This document shows positions 44,244-53,308 of a stretch of DNA of 64,000 nucleotides, one piece after another. Positions within the stretch are counted from its first letter, which is position 1; the number at the start of each line of letters is the position of its first letter. Made by a program: the position numbers and the translations under genes. The notes under the pieces are model-generated. The model was given only the letters and a program-made list of their open reading frames with translations. It made no database searches and was not told where the DNA came from. Source of the DNA: Clostridium sp. chh4-2 (lineage in GTDB: Bacteria; Bacillota; Clostridia; Lachnospirales; Lachnospiraceae); the NCBI RefSeq assembly GCF_002899675.1, contig NZ_PKUU01000023.1, forward strand, positions 58,888 to 122,887, in the 5' to 3' direction.

Positions 44244-44894
44244 ATGGCATTAAAAATCAAAGATCCCGGAAGCGCAATCACTCACTTTGCAGGTATGGTT
44301 ATGGCAGCATTTGCCGCCGCTCCCCTGCTTTTAAAGGCCTATCAGCCGGACAACCGAATCCGGATTATATCCATGGTCATATTCATCAGCAGCATGATCC
44401 TGCTCTATGCGGCCAGCACCATCTATCATACGCTGGATATCTCCCCCGCAGTCAACAAAATGCTTCGAAAGATCGACCACATGATGATCTTCATCCTGAT
44501 CGCCGGAACCTATACCCCCATCTGCGTCATCGTTCTCGGAGATAAAACCGGCTGGAATATGCTGGCCCTCGTCTGGGGAATCGCCATCGTAGGCATCATC
44601 GTCATGGCCTGCTGGATCACATGCCCCAAGTGGTTCTCTTCCGTTGTATATATCGCTATGGGCTGGGTTTGTGTGCTGGCCTTCACAAAGATTGTAAAAG
44701 CTCTTCCGCCGGCAGCATTCGGATGGCTTTTGGCCGGAGGCATCATCTACACCATAGGAGGCATCATCTATGCCCTGAAGCTTCCGATCTTCAATACCCG
44801 CCATAAAAATTTCGGTTCCCACGAAATCTTCCATTTATTTGTAATGGCAGGAAGTCTATGTCATTATATCATGATGTACCGTTTTGTGGCGTAG
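44244..44894 (+). CDS. Hemolysin III / YqfA family membrane protein
   Basis: 216 residues with seven membrane helices, of the HlyIII / PAQR-related family. Conserved residues appear in STIYHTLDISPAVNKMLRKI, DHMMIFILIAGTYTPICVIV and near the end FGSHEIFHLFVMAGSLCHYI, where Ser, Asp and three His form the expected metal site. Function in bacteria is unsettled; hydrolase activity on lipids has been proposed for the superfamily. GGAGGTG precedes the ATG. A short inverted repeat ATGTAGTT / AACTACAT (44188-44208) lies in the upstream region. Confidence 0.88.
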   Translation: MALKIKDPGSAITHFAGMVMAAFAAAPLLLKAYQPDNRIRIISMVIFISSMILLYAASTIYHTLDISPAVNKMLRKIDHMMIFILIAGTYTPICVIVLGDKTGWNMLALVWGIAIVGIIVMACWITCPKWFSSVVYIAMGWVCVLAFTKIVKALPPAAFGWLLAGGIIYTIGGIIYALKLPIFNTRHKNFGSHEIFHLFVMAGSLCHYIMMYRFVA

Positions 44895-44967
44895 GTTTTT
44901 GTTAAAAGACAAAATGTACTCTCTCTTCCCTGCTTTTTCATCATCCTGGCAAAAACAATATTTTTCC

Positions 44968-45300
44968 CTTAGCAAGCCAGTCACCAGCTGGAAAGAAGGG
45001 AGCACCTGGGCTGGCGGCAGAAATGGAAAGAGAGAGGGGATCGTTTGCAGACCCTTAGTGATACTTGGCCGGCAAGGGTGAAAAAAGGCAGACAAATACT
45101 GAATTCCAGATCAGTATTTGAGGCGCTCTTCGAGCGTTTCGCCCCCTGAGCGATGAAGTCATAAAGAGTTCATCGCGAATGGCGCCGCGCTGCCTTTTTT
45201 CGCCCTTGCCGGCCGTAGTATCACTTAGGGTCGAAACCGAATCCCCTCTCTCTTTCCATTTCTGCCGCCGGCCCAGGTGCTCCCTTCTTTCCAGCGTACC
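44968..45300 (+). repeat. Large palindromic repeat, type II, solo copy F
   Basis: Arms complementary over about 55 bp with one mismatch (TGGAAAGAAGGGAGCACCTG on the left). Core as in copies C and D: AAAAAAGGCAG / CTGCCTTTTTT, CAAATACTGA / TCAGTATTTG, GCGATGAA / TTCATCGC with loop GTCATAAAGAG. Between the two small hairpins it has an extra insertion of about 18 bases containing CGCTCTTCGAGCG. The 50 bases to its left (44917-44967) match the spacer side of copy C, so this is a composite that has lost its type I half. Right end CCAGCGTACC. The gap 44895-45497 holds this repeat and the next hairpin. Confidence 0.88.
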
Positions 45301-45316
45301 TCTCAAAAATATGTAA

Positions 45317-45351
45317 GCGGCATCTGTGCCTTGCAATAGCACAGCTGCCGC
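45317..45351. terminator. Strong hairpin, possible terminator of the GGDEF-EAL gene
   Basis: Arms GCGGCATCTGTGC and GCACAGCTGCCGC with one mismatch and a nine-base loop. On the minus strand the stem is followed by TTACATATTTTT, so it may terminate the gene ending at 45498, but it lies about 150 bases beyond that stop. Confidence 0.4.
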
Positions 45352-45497
45352 CCAGGTTTTAATTAAAGTCCTGTATCTATCTAAAGCACCAGCTGGATGC
45401 GGATTGGCGCCCCGAAGAAATCCGACTATAATGTATCATATACAAAAACCTCTAAATGTGTGTATGTTCTCTATCATAATCCCCAAAACGAACCAAA

Positions 45498-48371
45498 TCA
45501 TGCGTCCGGAAACAAAGTCTTTTCCGGTTTTGCATAAAAATATCCCTGAATGATATCGCAGCCGATCTTTCTCATATAGAGAACCTGTTCCTGAGTTTCC
45601 ACGCCTTCACAGACCACGCGCAGGTTCAGTTTGTGGGCTGCTTCTATGATCAGTTCAATCAGAACCTGGTCTTTTTCAGTTACTGCTCCGCCTCTTTGGA
45701 ATATCTGATCCAGTTTCAGTTCATCGATATCAAGCCTCTGCAGCACTCCTAAAGAAGAATACCCTGTGCCGAAATCGTCAATGGAAATACAAAATCCGTA
45801 CTCTTTTAGTTTCTCAGTACAGGATAAAAAAAGATTCATGTTCTGCATCGCAACATTTTCTGTGATTTCTATGGTAAGAAGTGACGTCGGAATCCTGTAG
45901 CTGTCTGCGATCCGTTTGAGTTTATCCGGAAATCCTTCGTCATACAGATGGAGACGGGAAAAATTGCAGGCGATCGGGCAGATATCGATGCCCTGATCCA
46001 TCCATGCTCTCATCTGGCTGCAGACGCTGTTAAACATCGATAAATCCACTTTTACGATAAAACCGTTTTTTTCAAAAAGAGGGATAAATTCTCCCGGCTG
46101 GATCATTCCCCGTTCCGGGTCCACCCATCTTACCAAAGCTTCCGCCCCTGCAAGACTGCCGTCGTATGCATAATGCTGCGTCTGGTAATAGGGGATGAAC
46201 TGCCCTTCTTTTAACGCATTTTCCATCATCGCTTCCAGTTCTTTTTCTCTCATCATGCTGCTCATAAGATCGTCATAATAATAGACAATCGCCTGTCCGC
46301 CCTGGAGCTTGGCCCGTTCATTGGCATAACGCGACCGGTTCACCAGCTTGTCCACAGAAGTCAGGTCGGAATCCACAATATAAACTCCACAGCTCACCGT
46401 CAGCCGGTATTCAACGCCCAGCTCGTTCATGAAATCCTGAGCCTCGTTGCGGATGGTCTTCACCATCTTTTCCAGATTCTCTTTATCCTGACAGCGGACC
46501 AAAAGGATGAAATTGTCGGCAAAGATCCGGGAGAACAGATCGTCTTCACCAATCGCCGATTTGATGATGTTGGAAAATACTTTGAGCATCTCATTTCCCG
46601 TCTCATAGCCAAAGGCGTCGTTAATGTATTTGAAATTATTGATATCCACATAGACCAATGCGTATTGGCTTTCTGCCAAAGGAAGGCGTTTCTTCATATC
46701 CTTTGTAAATTTATTATAGTTTCCATAACCGGTCACCGTATCGCTATACAAAAGATGTGTGATTTTTCTGTTCGCCATGGATTTCTGGATCACGATAACT
46801 CCAAGGCAGAAGATCACCAGTATCAGAGGGCCTCCCAATGCCCAAAGCATCGTCTTGGGATTCTCGAACAGCAGCTCTTTGGCTGTCATCTTTTCCCGGT
46901 ACAGCGTATTCACCGCAATGATCTCATTCCATTCATCCTGGGATATATAAAAAATACATTTGTTAATAATGCCCAGCAGGCGTTTATCCATATGTTCCGA
47001 CACTGCTATACTGATAGGCAGATTAAAATCATTAAAAATAGCCGCCTTTAAATCACTGTAAGCATTTTTCTGCAGCAGCAGATTAGCTGAATACACGTTC
47101 ATACAGGCCGCGTCGGCTTCCCCATTCTGAATGGCTTTTAAACACGCCTCTATGTTTTCACACGTTCTGACCCGGGTTTCCGGCTCTCCTAAAGGAATCC
47201 AATAGCTTGCATAATACTGGTCCGGAACGGCAAGCACCTTCCCTTCGGAAGAATTCATTCCTGTTTTGCTCACCAATGTCATGGGCAATTCCATGTACAC
47301 CGACGATATCATCACATCGTGGATATCCGCCCAGTCATAATCATTGGCAAATGCAGTGAGTATATCCGCTTCCCCTTCGTTCAAAAGGGCAAGGGCTTTG
47401 CCATAGTTGTCCGCCTTCTTATACTCGAACTCAATTCCGGTATATTCGGAAATGAGTTCAAACAGATCCCGGGTGATACCCTTCATCGTATCCTGCTTAG
47501 CATCATAATATTCGAGCGGCTCCCAAAACGGCTCATATGCAATGATTAAAGACGGATGCTCTTCGATATATGCAAGCTCTTCCTTACTGAAAACAGGCCG
47601 GTCTTCTTTATTGCTTCCGTAATGTTTCCGGTACATATCGGTATGAAACTCCGGATTCAGATAATTGATTTTGTCCAAAGCCTCGTTCAGCTGATCCAAA
47701 ACCCGGCTATTTCCTTTGGTAACCGCAAGATAATAATGGCTGAGATCAAAAATAGCCACCACCTTCTGATCCGTCATCTTCCTTATGCCTATGCTGAAAA
47801 CCAGATCGATATCGCCTGATTCTAAAGCCCGATCCATCTCTTCCTGTGTTTTATAAAACTTCAGATCCATGGTGAAATTATGAAGCTTTTCATAGTTTTC
47901 CAGACTGTCTGTTCCATAACTTCCTTCGACTACTCCGACCCTTTTTCCATCAAAACTTTCATAATCTTCGAATGCATATCCATCCGCATCTTCTCCTGCC
48001 AGGAGCTGTATGTAGGTGGTTCCGATCTCATATTTTGAAAAATCGAACTTTTCCAGCCTTTCTCTGTCTTTAAGCATCGGGCCTAAAATGTCGATTTCAC
48101 CATTTTCCAGCATGGTCTGGCATTCTTCCCACGTCGCCTCTACAAACTCGTACTCCCAGCCCGCGTATTGGGATATCTCCTTTAAAAAATCATATCCGTA
48201 TCCCGAATATTTTCCATTCTCCCTGCTTTCAAAATAGCCCGGCAGCTGCACATACCCCACCCGTACCACATCTTTTTGATCCTTTTCCTCTGCCCGTACC
48301 CCCAAAATATTCAGGCAGAAAAAGATAGCCAGACAAAATAAAATCTTATATAGTTTTTTTCTTATGTTCAC
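45498..48371 (-). CDS. Transmembrane receptor with two solute-binding domains, degenerate GGDEF and EAL domain
   Basis: 957 residues. Signal sequence to about residue 27, then two tandem family 3 solute-binding domains (about 35-255, beginning VVRVGYVQLPGYFESRENGK; about 275-490, beginning PSLIIAYEPFWEPLEYYDAK), one membrane helix at about 507-530, a GGDEF domain and an EAL domain. The GGDEF signature is replaced by FADNF near residue 613, so cyclase activity is unlikely. The EAL domain keeps the key residues: EAL near 743, EITEN, DDFGTGYSSL, LDQ and EGVE. The likely role is degradation of cyclic di-GMP controlled by an extracellular amino-acid-like ligand. GTG start with AGGGCGG upstream. 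Confidence 0.88.
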   Translation of the reverse strand: MNIRKKLYKILFCLAIFFCLNILGVRAEEKDQKDVVRVGYVQLPGYFESRENGKYSGYGYDFLKEISQYAGWEYEFVEATWEECQTMLENGEIDILGPMLKDRERLEKFDFSKYEIGTTYIQLLAGEDADGYAFEDYESFDGKRVGVVEGSYGTDSLENYEKLHNFTMDLKFYKTQEEMDRALESGDIDLVFSIGIRKMTDQKVVAIFDLSHYYLAVTKGNSRVLDQLNEALDKINYLNPEFHTDMYRKHYGSNKEDRPVFSKEELAYIEEHPSLIIAYEPFWEPLEYYDAKQDTMKGITRDLFELISEYTGIEFEYKKADNYGKALALLNEGEADILTAFANDYDWADIHDVMISSVYMELPMTLVSKTGMNSSEGKVLAVPDQYYASYWIPLGEPETRVRTCENIEACLKAIQNGEADAACMNVYSANLLLQKNAYSDLKAAIFNDFNLPISIAVSEHMDKRLLGIINKCIFYISQDEWNEIIAVNTLYREKMTAKELLFENPKTMLWALGGPLILVIFCLGVIVIQKSMANRKITHLLYSDTVTGYGNYNKFTKDMKKRLPLAESQYALVYVDINNFKYINDAFGYETGNEMLKVFSNIIKSAIGEDDLFSRIFADNFILLVRCQDKENLEKMVKTIRNEAQDFMNELGVEYRLTVSCGVYIVDSDLTSVDKLVNRSRYANERAKLQGGQAIVYYYDDLMSSMMREKELEAMMENALKEGQFIPYYQTQHYAYDGSLAGAEALVRWVDPERGMIQPGEFIPLFEKNGFIVKVDLSMFNSVCSQMRAWMDQGIDICPIACNFSRLHLYDEGFPDKLKRIADSYRIPTSLLTIEITENVAMQNMNLFLSCTEKLKEYGFCISIDDFGTGYSSLGVLQRLDIDELKLDQIFQRGGAVTEKDQVLIELIIEAAHKLNLRVVCEGVETQEQVLYMRKIGCDIIQGYFYAKPEKTLFPDA

Positions 48372-48436
48372 TTCGCCGCCCTCAGATCCGTCATTTTATC
48401 TACTGACTTCGTATTTTTACGACTGTTAACCAATCA

Positions 48437-48473
48437 ACGGTAGAAACGTATCATAAATATACGTTTTTACCGT
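48437..48473. promoter_or_regulatory. 15-bp hairpin upstream of the GGDEF-EAL gene
   Basis: Arms ACGGTAGAAACGTAT and ATACGTTTTTACCGT, differing from perfect complementarity at one position. It lies 65 bases upstream of the GTG start and 40 bases after the SPOCS gene stop. No T run follows, so an operator or leader structure is more likely than a terminator. Confidence 0.45.
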
Positions 48474-48512
48474 CAATCTTCCCCTTTTGTTACCACTACT
48501 ATATCATTTTTT

Positions 48513-50093
48513 TCAGCCTTTCGCAATTTCTTTTATCAGAATTAGTTTGTCGCCTAAAGATACCTTCTCTTCCGTCAGACCATTGGTATCCAATATGTTT
48601 TCAACAGTAGTGTGGAATTTCTTTGCAATCTTCCACAAGGTATCGTCCGGCTGGACAATATAACCCACGATTCCCGGCATCTCCTGCAGTTTTTTCACAT
48701 CCATGGGCTCCACATTTACGCTCTCGATCACATTTTCACAAACGGGCTGAAGCACCAGAAGATCCAGAACCACCACTGCCTTCACTTCGATCACATCCGT
48801 GCTGAGCATCACTGCGCTAAGCTGTTCTAAGCCCGTATCCAGCTGGTAAATGCTCTCCTGCGTGATTCCCGGCGTTTCAGAGGTATAGTGGAACGGAAGC
48901 ATGGTCACATACGATCTCACCGGTTCTTTATCATCTGTGGTCAGGTACAGTATCTGAACCTCCAATGCTCCTTCAATCCTCAGCGTGTCTTCCTCCACCT
49001 GAACGGCGTCGATTTTAACGCTGCCTTCGCTGTGGCAGATCTGTAAGATCCTGGGCTCTGTGTCCACATTTACCTTATCCGTCACTTTGCATTTTCCCGT
49101 ATTTTTAGCGAGAATCTGTTCAAAACACACCTGGCCGGTCTGAAGGGCCAGCTCCCGATTGGTGGAATACAGATCGCTTAAAAGTTCAATTTCCTCTTCT
49201 TCATACAGCTTCATATCCAGTTCCAGAACCGCATCGATCTCCAATTCCCGAAGTTCTCCGTCGGCATCCGGCTTCGCTTCCACATCTTTATGCACCATGC
49301 GCACCGATATGGCGGGTATCATTTCCTCTGATGCCTCCGGCAGATCCAGTTCGCCGGAAAATGGAAGGCTCTCTTCCAGCCACTGCACCGGAACGCTTTC
49401 CCCTTCGCTGGTATAGATGACGAAGACCATAACTTCTCCGTCGATATGTACTTTTCCGTCCAATGGTTTTGTATTGACACCTCTCAGTTTCAGCTCGCTC
49501 CACAAAACCGCATCCATGCTGGGCTTGCTGCCTGAAAGAGTAATATCCTCTTTGATCCGGTAGGTATCCTTCCGCCTGAGCGCGATGGACGCCACATCCG
49601 TCTTCCGTTTCTGCACCTCAACCTGAACTTCCTCACCGGCCCGGTCTGCATTCGAAACCACGTCGGCCGCAGCCTGAGCGTCGTATAAGGTCTCCACACG
49701 CACGTCCAGTGTGACGATAGCTTTTACGCTCAGTTTTCTGGAGTTGATCATCGCCGCGTTTAAATCTTCCAGCTCCCAGCTGACGCCTGCATAATCCTTT
49801 TCTTCCAGGCCGGGTACGTTGATCACCTCGTCAAATGATATCGAGCCTCCCAACGTCTGCATGCCGCCTTCCGCCTTCGCATAGAGGACCTGAAACGCCA
49901 CCTTTCCTTTGATGGACAACTTTTCTCCCAAATTTTTCACAGCTTCAATCTGTACTTCTCCCGTATCCATAATCACCTGTTCCATGTCATCCATGGTATC
50001 AGGCACAATAAAATCGTCATCCAGTGTGATCTGAGTCGCGGCATTTCCTTTCCAGCGGTTCATATGTATATTTTTCTTGATCAGCTCCACCAT
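48513..50093 (-). CDS. SPOCS (DUF3794) and LysM domain protein, probable spore-envelope protein
   Basis: 526 residues. Three DUF3794/SPOCS units occupy about residues 30-150, 170-300 and 325-450, each with the pattern of alternating Val-rich strands (for example IKGKVAFQVLYAK, VHIDGEVMVFVIYTSEGE, IEGALEVQILYLTTDD). The C-terminal 45 residues are a LysM domain: GYIVQPDDTLWKIAKKFHTT and LGDKLILI. This is the arrangement of clostridial spore coat/cortex morphogenesis proteins related to SpoVID. No signal peptide, consistent with a mother-cell protein. The ATG at 50093 follows AAGGTGG, which is buried in a hairpin. Confidence 0.85.
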   Translation of the reverse strand: MVELIKKNIHMNRWKGNAATQITLDDDFIVPDTMDDMEQVIMDTGEVQIEAVKNLGEKLSIKGKVAFQVLYAKAEGGMQTLGGSISFDEVINVPGLEEKDYAGVSWELEDLNAAMINSRKLSVKAIVTLDVRVETLYDAQAAADVVSNADRAGEEVQVEVQKRKTDVASIALRRKDTYRIKEDITLSGSKPSMDAVLWSELKLRGVNTKPLDGKVHIDGEVMVFVIYTSEGESVPVQWLEESLPFSGELDLPEASEEMIPAISVRMVHKDVEAKPDADGELRELEIDAVLELDMKLYEEEEIELLSDLYSTNRELALQTGQVCFEQILAKNTGKCKVTDKVNVDTEPRILQICHSEGSVKIDAVQVEEDTLRIEGALEVQILYLTTDDKEPVRSYVTMLPFHYTSETPGITQESIYQLDTGLEQLSAVMLSTDVIEVKAVVVLDLLVLQPVCENVIESVNVEPMDVKKLQEMPGIVGYIVQPDDTLWKIAKKFHTTVENILDTNGLTEEKVSLGDKLILIKEIAKG

Positions 50094-50147
50094 AAAAAGC
50101 ACCCACCTTACCTTCTTATTTACTCTAAGAAAGTTTATGTGAGTGCT
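50094..50147 (-). terminator. Hairpin before the SPOCS gene that buries its ribosome site
   Basis: On the minus strand AGCACTCAC (50139-50147) pairs with GTGGGTGCT (50098-50106), nine pairs, followed by TTTTT directly before the ATG at 50093. It may terminate transcription from ttcA-like/cysE genes upstream, and the 3' arm includes part of AAGGTGG, the SPOCS ribosome site. Confidence 0.55.
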
Positions 50148-50163
50148 TTTTCTAATATGACTG

Positions 50164-51003
50164 TTACTTGTAATTCTCCAGAAAATGATGGCGTTCGCCC
50201 TTCTTTACATAGCCGATACAGGCGTCCAGATTCACATTTTCCACGCTTTTAAAGATATTCATCTCGATATGGGGATTGATCTTTCTGAACTGGCTGATTA
50301 ATTCCTTCATCTCCTGGCGCTTGGAGGTGTGAACCTCTTCTTCCAGGGCCTTCTCTTTAGCAATCTGCTCCGTAAAACGGCAGGCACACTGTAAAAATCT
50401 CAGGTCATTAAACTTCTTCCAGGCCAGAATATTGGCCTCCTTTACCAAATACAGCGGCCGGATCAGTTCCATTCCCTCAAAATTGGTACTGTGCAGCTTG
50501 GGCATCATGGTATTGACCTGGGCTCCGTACAGCATGCTCATGAGAATGGTCTCAATCACATCGTCAAAATGATGGCCCAAAGCGATCTTGTTGCAGCCCA
50601 GCTCCTTGGCATTGGCATAGAGATGGCCTCTTCTCATTCTGGCGCAGAGGTAGCAGGGCGATTCGTCCACATCCACCACCACATCAAAGATATCGGATTC
50701 AAAGATCCGGATGGGAATCCCCATCAGCTTTGCATTCGATTCGATCAGCGCCCGGTTGTCCGGATGATAACCAGGGTCCATCACGATGAACTCCAGGCCG
50801 AAATCCATCTTTCCGTGGCGGCGTATCTCCTGCATGCACTTGGCTAACAGCATGGAGTCCTTACCACCGGAAATGCAGACGGCGATGTTGTCGCCCTCTT
50901 CTATCATCTCATATTCATTCAGTGCCTTAACAAACGGCCGCCAGATATCTTTGCGATACTGCTTGATGATGCTCCGTTCGATATCGCGGCAACGGTCTTC
51001 CAT
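50164..51003 (-). CDS. TtcA/TtuA-type tRNA thiolation ATPase (PP-loop)
   Basis: 279 residues. The PP-loop motif is AVCISGGKDSMLLAKCMQEI near residue 42. Cysteines that could bind a cluster or form persulfide lie in PCYLCARMRRGHLYANAKEL (two Cys three apart) and in LQCACRFTEQ. The HHFDDVIETILMSMLYGAQV segment is typical of TtcA proteins, which add sulfur to a tRNA cytidine. It starts one base after the CysE stop, so both are in one unit, linking cysteine supply and tRNA thiolation. The exact position modified is not certain. Confidence 0.82.
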   Translation of the reverse strand: MEDRCRDIERSIIKQYRKDIWRPFVKALNEYEMIEEGDNIAVCISGGKDSMLLAKCMQEIRRHGKMDFGLEFIVMDPGYHPDNRALIESNAKLMGIPIRIFESDIFDVVVDVDESPCYLCARMRRGHLYANAKELGCNKIALGHHFDDVIETILMSMLYGAQVNTMMPKLHSTNFEGMELIRPLYLVKEANILAWKKFNDLRFLQCACRFTEQIAKEKALEEEVHTSKRQEMKELISQFRKINPHIEMNIFKSVENVNLDACIGYVKKGERHHFLENYK

Positions 51004-51004
51004 T

Positions 51005-51667
51005 CTATTCGTTTCCTTTCGCTAATAGTTCTTTCATCCTGGCTTCCAACTGTTCCAATTCCTGTTCCAGCTGCTCCACCCGGGCCTCCATCTTACAGTA
51101 ATGTTCCATGGAAACCATCTTTTCTTCATTTTTCTTAGGGATCGGCACCCCGTCAATCTTAATTGGACGGGCCGGAACGCCCACCGCTGTCACGTTATTT
51201 TCCAGCGGCTTTAACAATACTGCATTGGCCGCAATCCGGCAGTTGTCTCCAACTTCAAAGGAACCTAATATCTTGGCTCCCGCACCTACGGTCACGTTAT
51301 TACCTAACGTTGGGTGGCGTTTTCCCTTCTGGGTTCCCACTCCGCCCAGGGTCACTCCCTGGTAGATGGTACAGTTATCACCGACCACGGTGGTTTCACC
51401 GATCACCACTCCGCAGCCATGGTCTATTAAAATCCCATGCCCCATCTGGGCGCCGGGGTGAATCTCTATCAGCGTAAAAAACCTTGCAAGCTGTGAAATC
51501 ATCCTTGCAATGAAAAACATTCTGTGTTTATAAAACCAATGGGCAAATCTATGCCAGATCAGGGCATGCACACCCTGATACAGCAGAAGAACTTCCAGCG
51601 CATTCCTTGCTGCAGGGTCCCGTTCCTGAACTGCCTTTACATCAAGCCAAATATCCCGAAATATCAT
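51005..51667 (-). CDS. cysE: Serine O-acetyltransferase
   Basis: 220 residues. Makes O-acetyl-serine from serine and acetyl-CoA, the first step of cysteine synthesis. The left-handed beta-helix hexapeptide repeats run from IHPGAQMGHGILIDHGCGVV to the VPARP loop, with catalytic His in DHGCG and GVTLGG. It is the shorter N-terminus form found in Firmicutes. The last 45 residues are a predicted coiled coil (CKMEARVEQLEQELEQLEAR), longer than usual. AAAGGGG precedes the ATG. A T-box or other leader was looked for upstream and not seen. Confidence 0.92.
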   Translation of the reverse strand: MIFRDIWLDVKAVQERDPAARNALEVLLLYQGVHALIWHRFAHWFYKHRMFFIARMISQLARFFTLIEIHPGAQMGHGILIDHGCGVVIGETTVVGDNCTIYQGVTLGGVGTQKGKRHPTLGNNVTVGAGAKILGSFEVGDNCRIAANAVLLKPLENNVTAVGVPARPIKIDGVPIPKKNEEKMVSMEHYCKMEARVEQLEQELEQLEARMKELLAKGNE

Positions 51668-51739
51668 AGCATTCCCCTTTACTTTATTTTCATTATGCTT
51701 ATCCTGAATAGTATAGCATATGAAAATAAAATAAAAAAG

Positions 51740-52468
51740 CTACTTTATTTCGTTTGCCATGTTTTTTTGAAGGAGGGAAAACCAATTTTCCCAGGTGAGC
51801 CTGCCTTCCAGGCGTTCTACACAATTCCCGCCGCCCTCTTCCAGCGCCTGAGCAAACGCCCTGGAGGACCCGGCATACTCGTCATTTTCCCCATATGCAA
51901 AGTGGATGCACACCTCGTTTTGATCCGCCTGTTTAAGCAGATACCGCAGCGAAAATTCGGTATCCTGCAGCGGTTCCATGTCTTCTGAACCGAAAGCATT
52001 GGCCGCCCATTCCCTTTTTCTCTCCGCCAGGATCTCGTCCGTCAGAGAGCCGCAGGAAAAGCCAAGCGCCATCTGGTAGGTGCCGGGACATTTTAAAGCC
52101 GCCCGCAGTGCCGCATATGCCCCTTCTTTTGCTCCCGCAATGTATTGTTTTGTTAAATCCACCGGAAAATATTCCTTTATCAGCTCCGGCAGTTCCCGGG
52201 TCAGCATTGTAAAATATTTGAAGCCATGAACCATATCCGTTCCAAAACTCAGTTTCATATCCGGCATTGCCACTATCATTCCAAGTTCATTGGCAAGGCG
52301 TTCCACCGCCGTATTTCTCTGCCATGCCGTATGATCCATGCCGGCCGGAGGAATCAGCCACAGAACCGGATAACATTCTCTGTCCCACCGTTCCACCGGC
52401 AGGATCACATCCATAGAATTACATTCCGTTAATGCCTCTGAAAAAAAATGAATCTGCATCAGCGCCAT
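51740..52468 (-). CDS. Esterase-fold protein with lost catalytic residues
   Basis: 242 residues, related to the adjacent esterase (same start pattern, LWLIPPAGMDHTAWQRNTAV matching LWLLHGRSDDHTIWMRRTSI). The nucleophile region reads IAGAKEGAYAALRA where the neighbour has IAGLSMGGGGAMWI: the catalytic Ser is replaced by Lys. The His region reads RLTWENWFSLL where the neighbour has KHEWEFWDTWI: His is replaced by Thr. The acidic residue remains in YGENDEYAG. It is probably a non-catalytic binding or partner protein. One base separates it from the esterase gene; GGAGG precedes its ATG. Confidence 0.75.
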   Translation of the reverse strand: MALMQIHFFSEALTECNSMDVILPVERWDRECYPVLWLIPPAGMDHTAWQRNTAVERLANELGMIVAMPDMKLSFGTDMVHGFKYFTMLTRELPELIKEYFPVDLTKQYIAGAKEGAYAALRAALKCPGTYQMALGFSCGSLTDEILAERKREWAANAFGSEDMEPLQDTEFSLRYLLKQADQNEVCIHFAYGENDEYAGSSRAFAQALEEGGGNCVERLEGRLTWENWFSLLQKNMANEIK

Positions 52469-52469
52469 A

Positions 52470-53294
52470 TCAATTTCCTCCTTTCAGTGGCAAAGTCTCC
52501 AGAAATCTCCGAATCCACGTATCCCAGAATTCCCATTCATGTTTTCCAGGCCCTTCATGGTATTCATATTGATACGGATTGCCCGGCAGACTTTCAAATG
52601 CTTCCTTTATCTTCATTGCCACCGGATATCTGACATCCTCCGTTCCCATTGCGTGATAAACCTTGGGCAGCACGCTTTGCTTCTCTGCCGTCTCCCGGAT
52701 CACCTTTAATATGTCATAGTCCGTTCCGGCAAGAGAATCCGAGTCCTCCACACCGTAGATATCCCGGTTGCATCTCATATAGGAAGAATTAGCGTCTCCT
52801 TCTTTCCCCCGCCACAGCCCTTCAAGTGGCACGATTCCTCCGGTGGACAGCATACAGATTGTGCCGTACTTATCCGGGTTATGAAGGCCGATCCACATAG
52901 CGCCTCCGCCGCCCATGGAGAGTCCGGCGATGTAATTATCCTCTCTCTTTTGGCTCATTTTCGGAAACATCTTTTTACAGATTTCAGGCAGTTCTTTTGT
53001 CATATAATCATAATACCTGGGGCCGTGTGCCATGTTTAAATACCGGCTGTAACTGACTTCCGGCATCACCACGATCAGGCCGAGAGGAGCGGCATACCGC
53101 TCAATCGAGGTTCTTCTCATCCAAATCGTGTGATCGTCGCTGCGGCCGTGGAGCAGCCATAATACCGGATACTGCTCCTTTAGCTGTATCACCTCCCCCA
53201 TTCCAATACCATTAACTTTCTGAGGAAGAATAACACCAATTCCTGTCTCCATCTTCAAAACTTCCGAGTATAGTTTCACTTCAGCATATGCCAT
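52470..53294 (-). CDS. Alpha/beta-hydrolase esterase (EstA/FrmB-like)
   Basis: 274 residues. Catalytic triad visible: Ser in YIAGLSMGGGGAMWIGL, Asp in AMGTEDVRYPVAM, His in PGKHEWEFWDTW. It has no signal peptide, so it acts inside the cell, probably deacylating an imported oligosaccharide (acetyl- or feruloyl-type esterases of this group). The gene follows the MalG-type permease by 14 bases and is co-transcribed with system 3. Base composition is higher in GC than the transporter genes directly upstream. Confidence 0.87.
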   Translation of the reverse strand: MAYAEVKLYSEVLKMETGIGVILPQKVNGIGMGEVIQLKEQYPVLWLLHGRSDDHTIWMRRTSIERYAAPLGLIVVMPEVSYSRYLNMAHGPRYYDYMTKELPEICKKMFPKMSQKREDNYIAGLSMGGGGAMWIGLHNPDKYGTICMLSTGGIVPLEGLWRGKEGDANSSYMRCNRDIYGVEDSDSLAGTDYDILKVIRETAEKQSVLPKVYHAMGTEDVRYPVAMKIKEAFESLPGNPYQYEYHEGPGKHEWEFWDTWIRRFLETLPLKGGN

Positions 53295-53308
53295 ATCCTA
53301 TTTAACAC

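Noticed and set aside
51005..51739. Possible cysteine-responsive T-box before cysE
   Set aside because: The region upstream of 51667 has only about 70 bases before the esterase gene end and no T-box sequence.
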